Positions 1 through 7,914 of a stretch of 13,648 nt of DNA are shown in pieces (the first letter of the stretch is position 1; each line of letters starts with the position of its first letter). This DNA comes from an uncultured Pseudomonas sp. (GTDB taxonomy: Bacteria > Pseudomonadota > Gammaproteobacteria > Pseudomonadales > Pseudomonadaceae): NCBI RefSeq assembly GCF_946885885.1, contig NZ_CAMPHN010000116.1, positions 1 through 13,648 on the forward strand. Direction: 5' to 3'. The notes beneath the pieces were generated by a model, which was given only the letters and a program-made list of their open reading frames with translations, was not told the DNA's origin and did no database searches. The position numbers and the translations under genes were made by a program.

Positions 1-310
1 CGAAGCCAACCTGATCATCCGCGACGCCACCTTCAACCATCAGCTTTACGAGCATCTGCAGGACCTAGCGCAAGCGTCCTGCAAGCGCATCACCCTCAAG
101 CACAGCATGCGCGGTTATTGGTGGCGCGTGCCATTGATCTTTCTCTCTTTTCACTTCCTGCGGCATTTCCCGGCAATCGCTGGCTGGCTGCCGGCGCATT
201 CGCCGCGGCTGAAATTGCTCGTCCCGCCCCCCGATGTTTCCCCCGAGCCCGAGCAGCTTGAACAGCATGTGCAGCCCGAGATGCGTTTCGACCGGGAGAA
301 AGCCTCATGA
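1..310 (+). CDS. clsB: Cardiolipin synthase B, C-terminal part (truncated by window edge)
   Basis: The open frame enters from the left edge (first full codon at 2) and ends at TGA 308-310, leaving about 102 residues. It begins EANLIIRD and continues with LYEHLQ, then WWRVPLIFLSFHFLRHFP, which matches the segment after the second HKD motif of ClsB/YbhO phospholipase-D-type cardiolipin synthases. These membrane-associated enzymes make cardiolipin by phosphatidyl transfer between phospholipids. The HKD motifs themselves lie outside the window, so catalytic integrity cannot be judged. The stop overlaps the ATG of the next gene (ATGA at 307-310), so the two are translationally coupled. E. coli has the same order (ybhP-clsB-ybhN), which supports the call. 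Confidence 0.85.
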   Translation, partial: EANLIIRDATFNHQLYEHLQDLAQASCKRITLKHSMRGYWWRVPLIFLSFHFLRHFPAIAGWLPAHSPRLKLLVPPPDVSPEPEQLEQHVQPEMRFDREKAS

Positions 311-1332
311 ACGCCTCCGCGCCGCTGCCAGCCCCGAAGCCTGCTCGCCCCAAGCTGCTCTGGGCCAAGCGCACGCTCACGCTGACGCTCTTCATCCTGG
401 TGCCGGCGCTGTTGTTCATGCTGGTGAAGAATCTCGAATGGCAGGAGGTCGAAAGCGCCTTGCAGTCCTACGACGCCACGACCCTGGCCCTGGCGATCGG
501 CATCTGCTTCGCCAGCTACCTGGTGTACAGCAGCTTCGACCTGCTCGGGCGTTTATACACCCGGCATAAATTACCGGTGCGGCAAGTCCTCCCGGTGGTG
601 TTCGTCTGCTATGCCTTCAACCTCAATCTGACCGCCTGGGTCGGCGGCATCGCCTTGCGTTATCGCCTGTATTCGCGCCTGGGGCTGAACGTACCGACCA
701 TCACCAAGATTTTCAGCCTCAGCCTGATCACCAATTGGCTGGGCTACACCTTGCTCGCTGGGGTGATTTTCTCCCTGGGCTTGATCCAGTTGCCTCCCAG
801 TTGGTCGATCGGCGCCAGCAGCCTGCGGGTGATCGGTATCGTCCTGTTGCTCACGACGCTGGCCTATCTGTTTGCCTGTCGCCTCAGTACCCGGCGGGTC
901 TGGCATATACGTGGGCAGACGCTGACGCTGCCGAGCCTGCGCCTGGCCTCGATCCAGGCGCTGCTCGGCGCGCTCAACTGGTCGCTGATGGCCTTTCTGA
1001 TCTTCGTGCTGTTGCCCGAACAAGCTTTCTACCCCTCGGTACTCGGGGTGCTGTTGATCAGCAGCATCGCCGGCGTGGTGACCCATATCCCGGCCGGGCT
1101 GGGCGTGCTCGAAGCGGTGTTTATCGCGCTGCTGCACCACCATATCGCCAAAGGCAGTTTGCTCGCCGCCTTGATCGGCTACCGCGCCATCTACTTCCTG
1201 CTGCCGCTGGCGATCGCCTGCCTGGTGTACCTGGTGTTGGAAAAGGACGCGAAGAAACTGCGTAAGCAACGTGCTGCCGACAAGCAGGACGACAACATCA
1301 AACAGCTACACACACAGGATCAGGGGTTGTAA
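307..1332 (+). CDS. ybhN: YbhN-like integral membrane protein (UPF0104 / lysylphosphatidylglycerol synthase TM-domain family)
   Basis: This 341-residue polytopic membrane protein has a short basic N-terminus and then about eight hydrophobic helices, starting near residues 18-37 and ending with a helix near 297-314 and a charged tail rich in K, R and D. The pattern WVGGIALRYRLYSRLGL (about residues 110-126) and the late GVVTHIPAGLGVLEAVF segment (about 256-272) are typical of the LPG_synthase_TM / UPF0104 family. The family includes the flippase-like half of MprF and the stand-alone YbhN proteins. The soluble aminoacyl-transferase half of MprF is absent, so it is not an LPG synthase. Its ATG overlaps the clsB stop, which suggests a role linked to cardiolipin or other phospholipids in the inner membrane. 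The exact substrate is unknown. Symbol given by homology and operon order. Confidence 0.8.
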   Translation: MNASAPLPAPKPARPKLLWAKRTLTLTLFILVPALLFMLVKNLEWQEVESALQSYDATTLALAIGICFASYLVYSSFDLLGRLYTRHKLPVRQVLPVVFVCYAFNLNLTAWVGGIALRYRLYSRLGLNVPTITKIFSLSLITNWLGYTLLAGVIFSLGLIQLPPSWSIGASSLRVIGIVLLLTTLAYLFACRLSTRRVWHIRGQTLTLPSLRLASIQALLGALNWSLMAFLIFVLLPEQAFYPSVLGVLLISSIAGVVTHIPAGLGVLEAVFIALLHHHIAKGSLLAALIGYRAIYFLLPLAIACLVYLVLEKDAKKLRKQRAADKQDDNIKQLHTQDQGL

Positions 1333-1451
1333 TGCCAACACCCGCCCAGTAAGGGCGGCGGTGCTTGCGCCTTGTAGTCCATGTCGTTGCCGGCTTCGCT
1401 TAGCCGCGCCTGCCGATCCGCCAACCCGGATTAGAGAGTCGGTAAAACACT

Positions 1452-3590
1452 ATGACAGCGCGCACCCCAATCGGCTGGGCCTACCCGTTCCCAGTCAAAG
1501 CCGCGGCGGCGAACGGCGCCCCGCTCGACAGCTACCGTCGAGCCCTGGCCATGGCCAAGAACGGCTTCTATCCATTGAATGCCGACGGCCTGTGGCAAGG
1601 AGCCGTTCACTTCGACGAGGGCAGCGCCGAACTGCTCGATCAGTCGGCGGTTCACTGCATCGCCGATGGCGAAGTGGTCGCCTACCGCATCGACCGGCGC
1701 TATCCCAGCACCCGCCATGGCGAACGGCAACTGCTCTTTTCCACCGGCTTCGTGCTGGTCCGTCATCGGCTGACACTGCCGACGGCGCGCCCGACGCTGA
1801 CGTTCTACAGCCTGTATATGCACCTGCTGGACTCGGCCGGCTACGAGGCCGCGGGGGCGCCTACCCCGCCGGCCTTCCTCGACCAATTGCCAGGCCGGCC
1901 GCCACTCGACAGCGTGCAACTGCTGCCGCAGCCCTACCCGCTCGCGGCCGGCGCGCTTATCGGGCATATCGGCCGATACCAGGATGCCGATGACGCACAA
2001 CCCCGCGCCTTGCTGCATCTGGAGGTATTCACCTGCGACGCAGTGCCGGCGTTTCTCGCCGCCAGTCGCGCACTCGCCGAGCGGCATACCAGCGAGCAGA
2101 AAACCCTTATCCAGATTCAACCCGGCGCGTCCGTTATCCAAGCCGAGAGCGCCGATACGCGGATACCCGCAGAGCTGGATATACGCCTCAGTAGCGACTC
2201 GCCCAGCGAAGGCCGCTGGGCCAAGGTTCAGCCCTACGCGGTGCTGAAGATCGATAAAGCCGCGCTCGGCCGTTACCGCCCCGCGACCCAAAGCTACTCG
2301 CTCGACGCCGCGCAGAAACGCGCCCTGGCCCTGCGCCTGGGGGTTGGCGTGGGTGAGATGCCCGAGCAGGTCGACTTTCTCTTGCAGTCCTATGCATCGC
2401 CGGACGGCGAACCGCTGCCTTACCGCAGCGGCTCGCCCATCCCGGCATCGCACCCGCTGCGCGAAATCGGCATAGCGCTCCAACCCCCGCGCTGGGTCGA
2501 GCGCAGCGCAGTCGACAGCCAAGGCCGGCGCGCCGTCAGCGGCGCCCTTGCCGCCTGGACCGGCTTCCCGCTCGACCCCGCGGCCGATGGCCCGCTAAAC
2601 GGTGAGCCCCGCATTGTGCCGAGCGCCGCCTGGAGCGACCTGGCACCGACACACAAGGCCATCGGCCCGGACGCTACCCGCTGGTGGTACCTGAGCCTTG
2701 GCGGCCAGGATGGCCAGGAGCTCTCCGGCTGGGTGACGGAGCGCGCGTCATTCATCAGCAAGCACTCGCCATTGGAATGGCCAGGTTTTAGCGCCCTGCC
2801 CGTCCGCGCCACCGACTTGGCGCCAGAAAAACCCAGGCTGACGCAGCAGCTGGCGCAGCAGATCAGCCAGCAAAAAAGCGCCTGGTTATGGAGCGCGCCA
2901 TCCCAGCCGGCCGATGGCTCCATACCGCAGCAAAGACGCGAAGCGCTGGCCTGGTGGCAGGAGCTGGCTGGTCAACCCGCCCTGGCGGCGGATGGGCTGG
3001 CGTGGCATTTCCACCCCATCGGCCTGATCGAGCTGTTGAAAAAAGCGCTCCGCCCGCTGATCTGGCTGAAACGGGTCCAGGAACGCTACGGCGCCGCCCT
3101 GGCCGAGCGTTTCAGAGAGAAGGTCATTGCCGTCGGCGAAAACCTGGGGATCGAGCCGAACCACATCATGGCCTGCATCGCCCTGGAAACCGGCCGCACC
3201 TTCGACCCGGCGATCAAAAACCCACAGTCGTCCGCCACCGGCTTGATCCAGTTCATGGACTCAACCGCCAAAGCGCTCGGCACCACGACCGAACGACTGG
3301 CGCGCATGGATCATGTCGAGCAGATGGACTACGTCGAAAAATACTTTCTCATGACCGCCAAAAACGTCGGCGTACCGACCGCAGCCTGGTCGCTGGGCGA
3401 TCTGTATTTCTCCATCTTCAGCCCCAGCGGGATAAAGAAGCAGCCCGATGACCCGATCTATCGCAAAGGCCAGCGGGCTTACGCGGTCAACACCTTCCAC
3501 GACCGCAACAAAGACGGCGTCATCACCAAGCGGGAGATCGCGGAAAACATCCATGAGTATTTCAATGCCGGCCTCGCCTACCAGGCGTGA
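1452..3590 (+). CDS. Putative peptidoglycan-targeting effector: M23-like domain + transglycosylase-like domain + EF-hand
   Basis: This 712-residue protein has no signal peptide. The N-terminal part (about 1-210) resembles an M23 metallopeptidase fold: H53/D55 in VHFDEG, IADGEVVAYRID, SLYMHLL with H124, then G-LIGHIG and LLHLEVF with H189. The first His of the usual HxH pair is Leu187, so peptidase activity is doubtful. The middle (about 210-540) is unrecognised and may bind cell wall. Residues about 540-660 look like a lysozyme or lytic-transglycosylase domain, with probable catalytic Glu579 in IALETGRTFDP and the downstream ATGLIQFM motif. Residues 684-695 (DRNKDGVITKRE) form a canonical EF-hand calcium loop. 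This combination, without a Sec signal, is seen in type VI secretion effectors; that role is inferred, since no VgrG, PAAR or immunity gene adjoins it. The start follows a weak GAGAG about 15 bases upstream. Confidence 0.6.
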   Translation: MTARTPIGWAYPFPVKAAAANGAPLDSYRRALAMAKNGFYPLNADGLWQGAVHFDEGSAELLDQSAVHCIADGEVVAYRIDRRYPSTRHGERQLLFSTGFVLVRHRLTLPTARPTLTFYSLYMHLLDSAGYEAAGAPTPPAFLDQLPGRPPLDSVQLLPQPYPLAAGALIGHIGRYQDADDAQPRALLHLEVFTCDAVPAFLAASRALAERHTSEQKTLIQIQPGASVIQAESADTRIPAELDIRLSSDSPSEGRWAKVQPYAVLKIDKAALGRYRPATQSYSLDAAQKRALALRLGVGVGEMPEQVDFLLQSYASPDGEPLPYRSGSPIPASHPLREIGIALQPPRWVERSAVDSQGRRAVSGALAAWTGFPLDPAADGPLNGEPRIVPSAAWSDLAPTHKAIGPDATRWWYLSLGGQDGQELSGWVTERASFISKHSPLEWPGFSALPVRATDLAPEKPRLTQQLAQQISQQKSAWLWSAPSQPADGSIPQQRREALAWWQELAGQPALAADGLAWHFHPIGLIELLKKALRPLIWLKRVQERYGAALAERFREKVIAVGENLGIEPNHIMACIALETGRTFDPAIKNPQSSATGLIQFMDSTAKALGTTTERLARMDHVEQMDYVEKYFLMTAKNVGVPTAAWSLGDLYFSIFSPSGIKKQPDDPIYRKGQRAYAVNTFHDRNKDGVITKREIAENIHEYFNAGLAYQA

Positions 3591-3608
3591 TGGCCAGTCG
3601 CATGCGGT

Positions 3609-4421
3609 TCAAGCCAGATGTGTGTCTAAAAAGCCAATGACCTTTTCCGCATACTCCTTCGGCTGTGCGGCATAGGCATGGGTATGGGTCGCCCCCGGTA
3701 CTTGCCAGAACTCCGTTTGGGTTTTGTTTTTCAAGGCGCGCCATAACAGCTGGCCATCCTTGACCGGAGTGTACTCATCGGCATCGCCGTAAATCATCAA
3801 CATGCTCGGGCTGCCGACCAGACGCTCCGCGGCATGGACAGGGCGCAAACTGCGCTCTCCAGCGGGATACACCAGCCTGGAAAGCTGGATGCCTAATTTG
3901 GGAATGGGATAGCGCGACCAGAAATGCAACAACGTGGGGAAGGCGGCCTCCAGCACCGCCGCCTTGAACGGGTGATCGGGTTGCGCCATCGCACAAACGC
4001 TCATAGCCGCGCCCATCGACGCGCCCACCACCGCCACCGGCAAATCCGGATACTGCGCTTGCAACGCCTGGCCGGCGGCCAATACATCCAGCGGAAAGTC
4101 CATATTGGTCGAAGAGCTTTCGCCAAAGCCGTTCAGGTCGAACACCATCACGTGATAGCCCGCCTGACGCAGCAGCTCGGCATGGCCATATTTCATCCAG
4201 AACCCTTTGGCGGCGACGCCCATCGGGTGCGCCATCAATACCGCGCCCTTGGCTTGCGACCTGTGTGCCGAAGCTAGAAGCGCAGAAATCCTCGCCCCCG
4301 ATTCGCTGGCAATACTCAGGCGCCGCCACTGACTATGATCGCTATCCGCAGGCCAGCGCCAAGGTTTCACATAGCGCCCGAAAAACGGTTTTTTAAAGAT
4401 TTTGTATGCACTGTTCTTCAT
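3609..4421 (-). CDS. Alpha/beta hydrolase family protein
   Basis: This 270-residue protein has an alpha/beta-hydrolase layout. It shows an oxyanion-type MAHPMG (63-68), FDLNGFGES (94-102), the nucleophile elbow GASMG with Ser135, an acid in GDADEYTP (Asp215 the best candidate) and a late GATHTH with His246 or His248. The triad therefore looks complete. It is probably a cytoplasmic serine hydrolase (esterase, lipase or peptidase-like); the substrate cannot be read from sequence. The chosen start is the ATG at 4419-4421, giving MKNSAYKIFKKPF. The frame stays open upstream to 4742, but that would run into the divergent regulator gene. It is convergent with the effector-like gene (18 bases between stops) and divergent from the GlxA-type regulator at 4566, which may control it. 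Confidence 0.8.
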   Translation of the reverse strand: MKNSAYKIFKKPFFGRYVKPWRWPADSDHSQWRRLSIASESGARISALLASAHRSQAKGAVLMAHPMGVAAKGFWMKYGHAELLRQAGYHVMVFDLNGFGESSSTNMDFPLDVLAAGQALQAQYPDLPVAVVGASMGAAMSVCAMAQPDHPFKAAVLEAAFPTLLHFWSRYPIPKLGIQLSRLVYPAGERSLRPVHAAERLVGSPSMLMIYGDADEYTPVKDGQLLWRALKNKTQTEFWQVPGATHTHAYAAQPKEYAEKVIGFLDTHLA

Positions 4422-4565
4422 GCCGACCGGCCCTTTTCTTCCAAATGGCAAAGCGAGGGCCAGAAGTATTCGCGATTGACCCTGGCCGCGACCACGGGCA
4501 AAAATGACAAATAGCATGCGATATTTTTCAAAGCACGCAAGCAACCGAGGGCGGGGAAATAAGGG
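4422..4565. promoter_or_regulatory. Divergent intergenic region between hydrolase and GlxA-type regulator
   Basis: This 144-base gap separates two genes read in opposite directions, so it must hold both promoters and probably any binding site of the regulator. A TTGACC at 4476-4481 could serve as a -35 on the plus strand, but no convincing -10 follows at 17 bases. No clear operator repeat was found. The call rests on geometry alone. Confidence 0.35.
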
Positions 4566-5564
4566 ATGAATATCACTCTGTTGATGGCGGATCGCTGCTC
4601 GTCCACCAGCGTTGCCGCGACCATGGATTTCTTCGAGACCGCCAATGTATTGCACCGTTACGCGGTGAAAAAAAGCGCCCGCGAACACCGAAGCGACTCG
4701 CCCCTGTTCCATGTACAAACCGCCTCGATGGGCGGCCAGCAAATAACTTGTTCGAGCGGCCTGCGCCTGACCCCGGACAAGACGCTCGAAGAGGTCAACA
4801 ACCCGCAGCTAATTGTGGTGCCGGGCTTTATGTTCAATATCCTCGGCGTGCTACCGACCCTGGGCGAAATGATCGAATGGCTGCAAGTGCAACACCAGCA
4901 AGGCAGCTACATCGCCAGCCTGTGCACCGGCGCATTCGTCACTGCCCAGGCCGGGCTACTGGACGGCCGCTACGCCACAACCCACTGGGTGTTCGGCGAA
5001 CAATTCGCGCGCAGCTTCCCCAAGGTGAAATTACAGATCGAACGCACCGTTACCGATGACGGCCAACTCTTGTGCTCCGGCGGCTCCACCAGCGGCAGCG
5101 ATCTGCTGTTGCACCTGGTGCGTAAATTTTCCTCGCCGCAACTGGCGGCCGAATGCGCGAAAAAACTCCTGGTCGACACCTCCGAACGCAGCCAAACGCC
5201 TTATTCGAGCACCACCTTCAAGAAGAACCACACCGACGCCGAGATCCTGAAAATCCAGATCTGGCTGGAAAACCGGATTGGCCAAAACATTCTGATGGAA
5301 CAAGTAGCGGACGAATTCGGCCTGAGCATGCGCAACTTTATCCGCCGCTTCAAAGAAGCCACCGAACAAACCCCCATCGAATACCTGCAGAACCTGCGCC
5401 TGGAAAAAGCCAAGTTCCTCCTGGAAAGCAGCCAGCAAGCCTTCGACCAGATCACCCTGCAAGTGGGCTACGAGGATGGCAATTCCTTCAGGCGCTTGTT
5501 CAAACAAAGGGTCGGGCTGACGCCCAGCGAGTACCGCAAGAAGTTTGAGAATGTGCGGGATTAA
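4566..5564 (+). CDS. GlxA-family transcriptional regulator (DJ-1/PfpI-like domain + AraC HTH)
   Basis: This 332-residue protein has an N-terminal DJ-1/PfpI-type domain (about 1-190). The nucleophile-elbow Cys120 lies in ASLCTGAFVTAQAG and is followed by LLDGRYATTHWVF, a signature of GlxA-type AraC regulators. The C-terminal AraC DNA-binding domain (about 230-330) has two helix-turn-helix units, the first near LMEQVADEFGLSMRNFIRRF and the second near ITLQVGYEDGNSFRRLFKQ, ending PSEYRKKF. The amidase-like domain usually serves as sensor rather than enzyme. A GGGGA lies about 8 bases before the ATG. The gene is divergent from the alpha/beta hydrolase and may regulate it and itself; that is inferred from position. 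Known relatives control amine and amino-acid catabolism (ArgR, GbdR, CdhR types), but the inducer here is not evident. Confidence 0.88.
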   Translation: MNITLLMADRCSSTSVAATMDFFETANVLHRYAVKKSAREHRSDSPLFHVQTASMGGQQITCSSGLRLTPDKTLEEVNNPQLIVVPGFMFNILGVLPTLGEMIEWLQVQHQQGSYIASLCTGAFVTAQAGLLDGRYATTHWVFGEQFARSFPKVKLQIERTVTDDGQLLCSGGSTSGSDLLLHLVRKFSSPQLAAECAKKLLVDTSERSQTPYSSTTFKKNHTDAEILKIQIWLENRIGQNILMEQVADEFGLSMRNFIRRFKEATEQTPIEYLQNLRLEKAKFLLESSQQAFDQITLQVGYEDGNSFRRLFKQRVGLTPSEYRKKFENVRD

Positions 5565-5593
5565 TCGAAGTCCGACTAAAGCTCACGGATCAA

Positions 5594-5625
5594 GGGGGCG
5601 GAGTGACTATATTTTATTAACTCCG
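5594..5625. repeat. GGGGGCGGAGT motif, left copy, with inverted repeat
   Basis: GGGGGCGGAGT at 5594-5604 recurs exactly at 6221-6231. In this copy CGGAGT (5599-5604) is matched by ACTCCG at 5620-5625 across an AT-rich 15-base loop, forming a weak hairpin. The pattern GGAGT-ATTAA-ACTCC resembles sequence remembered near REP-associated (IS200-like) transposase genes in Pseudomonas, but no such transposase is visible here. Confidence 0.4.
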
Positions 5626-5719
5626 AGCCTTTAGCTACTAAGCCTGCCTATTGATGCGATAAGGCGGACACTAAGCTGGCCTGAGACACCACTATCGATA
5701 GAATCAAAAGGCCAGATAG

Positions 5720-6067
5720 TCAGGCATCAAAATAAATCACCCAGACAGCAAAATCATCCGTCGCATCGATAAAGCAATGCTCTGCCATTTTAGGCACATA
5801 TGCAGCGTCGCCGATGCCGCAATGATAGCGGCCTCCGTCATATTCGAGGACGGCTTCGCCACAGACTACGATATATAATTCTTCTTGGTTATGAGGAACC
5901 TGACGATCAATATTTCCAGGTTGGTAGTATCGTAGCTGCACATTTTCTGTCGAAAAAACAAAGTTCGATAACTTTGTAACTCCCGGAATAACCTCTATTG
6001 GACGTGGCTTGGATACAAAGTCGGCTATTGCCTGCTCCAGGGGAAAATGTTTCACCTTTGTCAACAT
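5720..6067 (-). CDS. Small single-domain cupin protein
   Basis: This 115-residue protein is one cupin barrel. Motif 1 is PHNQEELYIVVCG, with His59, Gln61 and Glu63 as candidate metal ligands, one His of the usual HxH being Gln. Motif 2 is GDAAYVPKMAEHCF with His97. The length fits stand-alone Cupin_2 proteins, which may be small metal-dependent enzymes or ligand binders; the ligand is unknown. The ATG at 6065-6067 is preceded by GGGGGCGAC, an acceptable ribosome site. It stands alone, with about 150 bases to the GlxA-type gene and about 305 to the next gene upstream, and it is bracketed by two copies of an 11-base repeat. That could reflect past insertion of a small segment. Confidence 0.75.
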   Translation of the reverse strand: MLTKVKHFPLEQAIADFVSKPRPIEVIPGVTKLSNFVFSTENVQLRYYQPGNIDRQVPHNQEELYIVVCGEAVLEYDGGRYHCGIGDAAYVPKMAEHCFIDATDDFAVWVIYFDA

Positions 6068-6220
6068 GTCGCCCCCGTGTTTCCGCAGTAGAGTGGGTTA
6101 TTCAGCAGTAACAGTGCTGATAAAGTCTATGAAGGTAGTTCGATTGGAGGATGCTTGTAAGCGACAAACTTCGTGCTCAACTACGTCATCGCTCTTTTCC
6201 GCATGACAGCGAAAAATATC

Positions 6221-6231
6221 GGGGGCGGAGT
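6221..6231. repeat. GGGGGCGGAGT motif, right copy
   Basis: Exact match to 5594-5604. In this copy GGGG at 6221-6224 can pair with CCCC just after AATTAAA, so the local context also has dyad character. The two copies flank the cupin gene in the same orientation, 627 bases apart. Confidence 0.45.
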
Positions 6232-6268
6232 AATTAAACCCCTACCAAGGCCTCGACTATGGTGCAGT

Positions 6269-6286
6269 CCGGCGCTTTAGCGCCGG
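6269..6286. repeat. Perfect GC-rich hairpin (7-bp stem, TTTA loop)
   Basis: CCGGCGC (6269-6275), loop TTTA (6276-6279), GCGCCGG (6280-6286). It lies about 85 bases past the stop of the minus-strand LRR gene. It may be a REP-like or weak terminator structure. No T-tract is present on either side. Confidence 0.45.
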
Positions 6287-6372
6287 GGTAAGATGTTTGG
6301 CAACTATTGGCCATCGCCAGCAACTCGCCTTTGATGGTCTCTAAACGGGCAAACACGGTGTTCATCGCAGGC

Positions 6373-7107
6373 TTACTTTTTAGCTTGCCGGTACTCCCAA
6401 CGGTGCTTCTTCATATCGTCATCGAACCACCGACAGCGGGTGTTCGGCAAAGAGGCAGCCAGACCATCGATCTCACCGGCCGCATAGTAGTCCGCGAATT
6501 CGAGCACACGCAGATGGCTGAGTTTGGCCAGCGGCGCCAAGCGCTTGTCCTCTACCCGCAGCGCGGTAAGGAATAGATACTCCAGCCCTTCCAGCGCACT
6601 CAGGGGGCTAAGCGAAGCAACCTTCATCGCGGCATGCAGGCTGCCCTCGACCGCGAGCGTTTTAAGCTGCGTAAGCACTGCCAACGGTTCGATGCTGCAG
6701 ACCTTCTTTCCGTTCTCGATCGCCAATGCCTGCAGAGAAGGCGCAAGGCCTGCGGCCCAATCCAAATTTTCGATACGGCTGGCACCATTAATGACCAACC
6801 GTTGCAGCCCCGACAGCCGTGCCAGGCCGTCGAGATTGCTAGCGGTGAGTCCCTCGATGTACAGGGTTTGCAGCTGCGTCAGCTCGCACAACTCATCGAG
6901 AAAACTCTGATCGACCTGATACGCCAATAGCGTTCGTAGCGCGTCCAACTCGCCAACACCGCGATGGGACTTTTTCTCCCTGCGCAGCTGCAGAACCGTG
7001 GCGGCTGGGTCGGCTTCGGCAGCCGATAGCACGCGCGGGGGCAGTTCCGGCCAGCGAAAAGCAATGCCGGCACTAAGACGATCTAGATAGCTCTGGGGCA
7101 CCGACAT
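6373..7107 (-). CDS. Leucine-rich-repeat protein
   Basis: This 244-residue protein, starting MSVPQSYLDRLSAG, has a non-repetitive N-terminus (about 1-40) and then roughly seven LRR-like units of about 22-24 residues: LDALRTLLAYQV, LTQLQTLYIEGL, LSGLQRLVINGA, PSLQALAIENG, LTQLKTLAVEGS, LEGLEYLFLTAL and LSHLRVLEFADY. It ends in a charged cap (WFDDDMKKHRWEYRQAKK). No signal peptide or membrane segment is seen, so it is probably cytoplasmic and used for protein binding; partners are unknown. The ATG at 7105-7107 has a good ribosome site (GGAG, five bases upstream). A longer start would overlap the methyltransferase gene. It lies 40 bases downstream of that gene and may be cotranscribed with it. 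Confidence 0.75.
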   Translation of the reverse strand: MSVPQSYLDRLSAGIAFRWPELPPRVLSAAEADPAATVLQLRREKKSHRGVGELDALRTLLAYQVDQSFLDELCELTQLQTLYIEGLTASNLDGLARLSGLQRLVINGASRIENLDWAAGLAPSLQALAIENGKKVCSIEPLAVLTQLKTLAVEGSLHAAMKVASLSPLSALEGLEYLFLTALRVEDKRLAPLAKLSHLRVLEFADYYAAGEIDGLAASLPNTRCRWFDDDMKKHRWEYRQAKK

Positions 7108-7147
7108 CTCAACTCCGTTTTTGTCATGACAGATCGAACGGCGGGAA

Positions 7148-7768
7148 TCAGGCACACTTCCTGGCAACGATAAACACCGAAAACGTCCCCGGCTGCCATT
7201 CGTAGTCAATGCTAAAGCCGGCGCTGGTCAACATCGACATCAGCCCCTGTTTATCGAGGTGCTGCAGATGCGGGGCGAGACCTAAGCGCTGCATAACTGG
7301 GATCAACAATCGCCAGTGCCGCTTCATCTCGTCGGCCAGCACCGTGCTGGACACGAAGATTCCACCGGGCTTCAGCAGCCAGCTCACCCGGCCAATCGCT
7401 GCCTGTGCATCCTCGAGCAGATGCAGGATATTCAGCCCGAGCACGGCGTCGAAGCTTTCCGGCTGCAACTCCAGGCTATCCAGGGTGCCCTGTTGAAAAC
7501 GGATATTTTCAATCCCCGCGTCCCGCGCTTTACCTTCCGCGATGCCCAACATCTCGCCCGATATATCGGTCGCGAGGATATGTTTGACGTGGGACGCATG
7601 CACAATCGCCGTGCTGCCGGTGCCGCAGCCGAACTCGAACACCGACCAATCCGGCCGGAAGTACTTCTGAGTGATCGCCAGCTTCTTTTGATAGCTCTCC
7701 TCGTCCCGAACCGGACTCCTGGCATAACGAGGCGCGGCTTTATCCCAGAATTTTTGTGCGCTTACCAT
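7148..7768 (-). CDS. Class I SAM-dependent methyltransferase
   Basis: This 206-residue protein, starting MVSAQKFWDKAAPRYA, has the SAM-binding motif I VFEFGCGTGS (about 43-52), the acidic end of strand 2 in ATDIS (Asp68), FDAVLGLNILHLLED (motif IV/post-I region) and WLLKPGGIFVSST. This is the common fold of small-molecule methyltransferases of the UbiE/Tam type; the substrate is not evident. The chosen ATG at 7766-7768 has AGGGAGG seven bases upstream. An in-frame ATG nine codons earlier (7795) is possible but has a poorer site. It is probably the first gene of a pair with the LRR protein. Confidence 0.85.
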   Translation of the reverse strand: MVSAQKFWDKAAPRYARSPVRDEESYQKKLAITQKYFRPDWSVFEFGCGTGSTAIVHASHVKHILATDISGEMLGIAEGKARDAGIENIRFQQGTLDSLELQPESFDAVLGLNILHLLEDAQAAIGRVSWLLKPGGIFVSSTVLADEMKRHWRLLIPVMQRLGLAPHLQHLDKQGLMSMLTSAGFSIDYEWQPGTFSVFIVARKCA

Positions 7769-7914
7769 CTGGCAGCCTCCCTGCATGACTTTCACTGGTG
7801 GGTTATTGCGCGAAGCAGCCTAGTTCACCCCAGGGCTGGCTCGCCGAAATTAGACTGACCAGGGCGCGCTTCGTGCGGAAATCCTGGCCTGCCGCCGATT
7901 ACGCCCGACAGCCG

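Larger units (their letters stand above)
6068..6372. other. Intergenic stretch with a repeat copy and a GC hairpin, no gene seen
   Basis: No convincing gene lies in these 305 bases; short open frames here have no ribosome site or recognisable content. It holds the second GGGGGCGGAGT copy (6221-6231, followed by AATTAAACCCC) and a perfect 7-bp stem with a TTTA loop at 6269-6286 (CCGGCGC-TTTA-GCGCCGG). No T-run follows the hairpin on either strand, so it is not a clear intrinsic terminator. Confidence 0.5.

Noticed and set aside
571..1269. Long minus-strand open frame opposite the ybhN-like gene
   Set aside because: It is a high-GC antisense shadow, rich in Gln, Arg and Gly, with no domain; the plus-strand membrane protein explains the region.
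1431..2522. Minus-strand open frame of 363 codons opposite the effector-like gene
   Set aside because: The composition is typical of an antisense shadow in GC-rich DNA; the plus-strand protein has clear motifs.
6269..6286. GC hairpin with TTTA loop as a vestigial attC
   Set aside because: It resembles the attC hairpin apex, but no RYYYAAC or GTTRRRY cores lie at the right distance on either side.
7769..7914. Possible attC after the VOC gene
   Set aside because: GATTACGCC near 7898 looks slightly core-like, but no paired core or hairpin arms are present.
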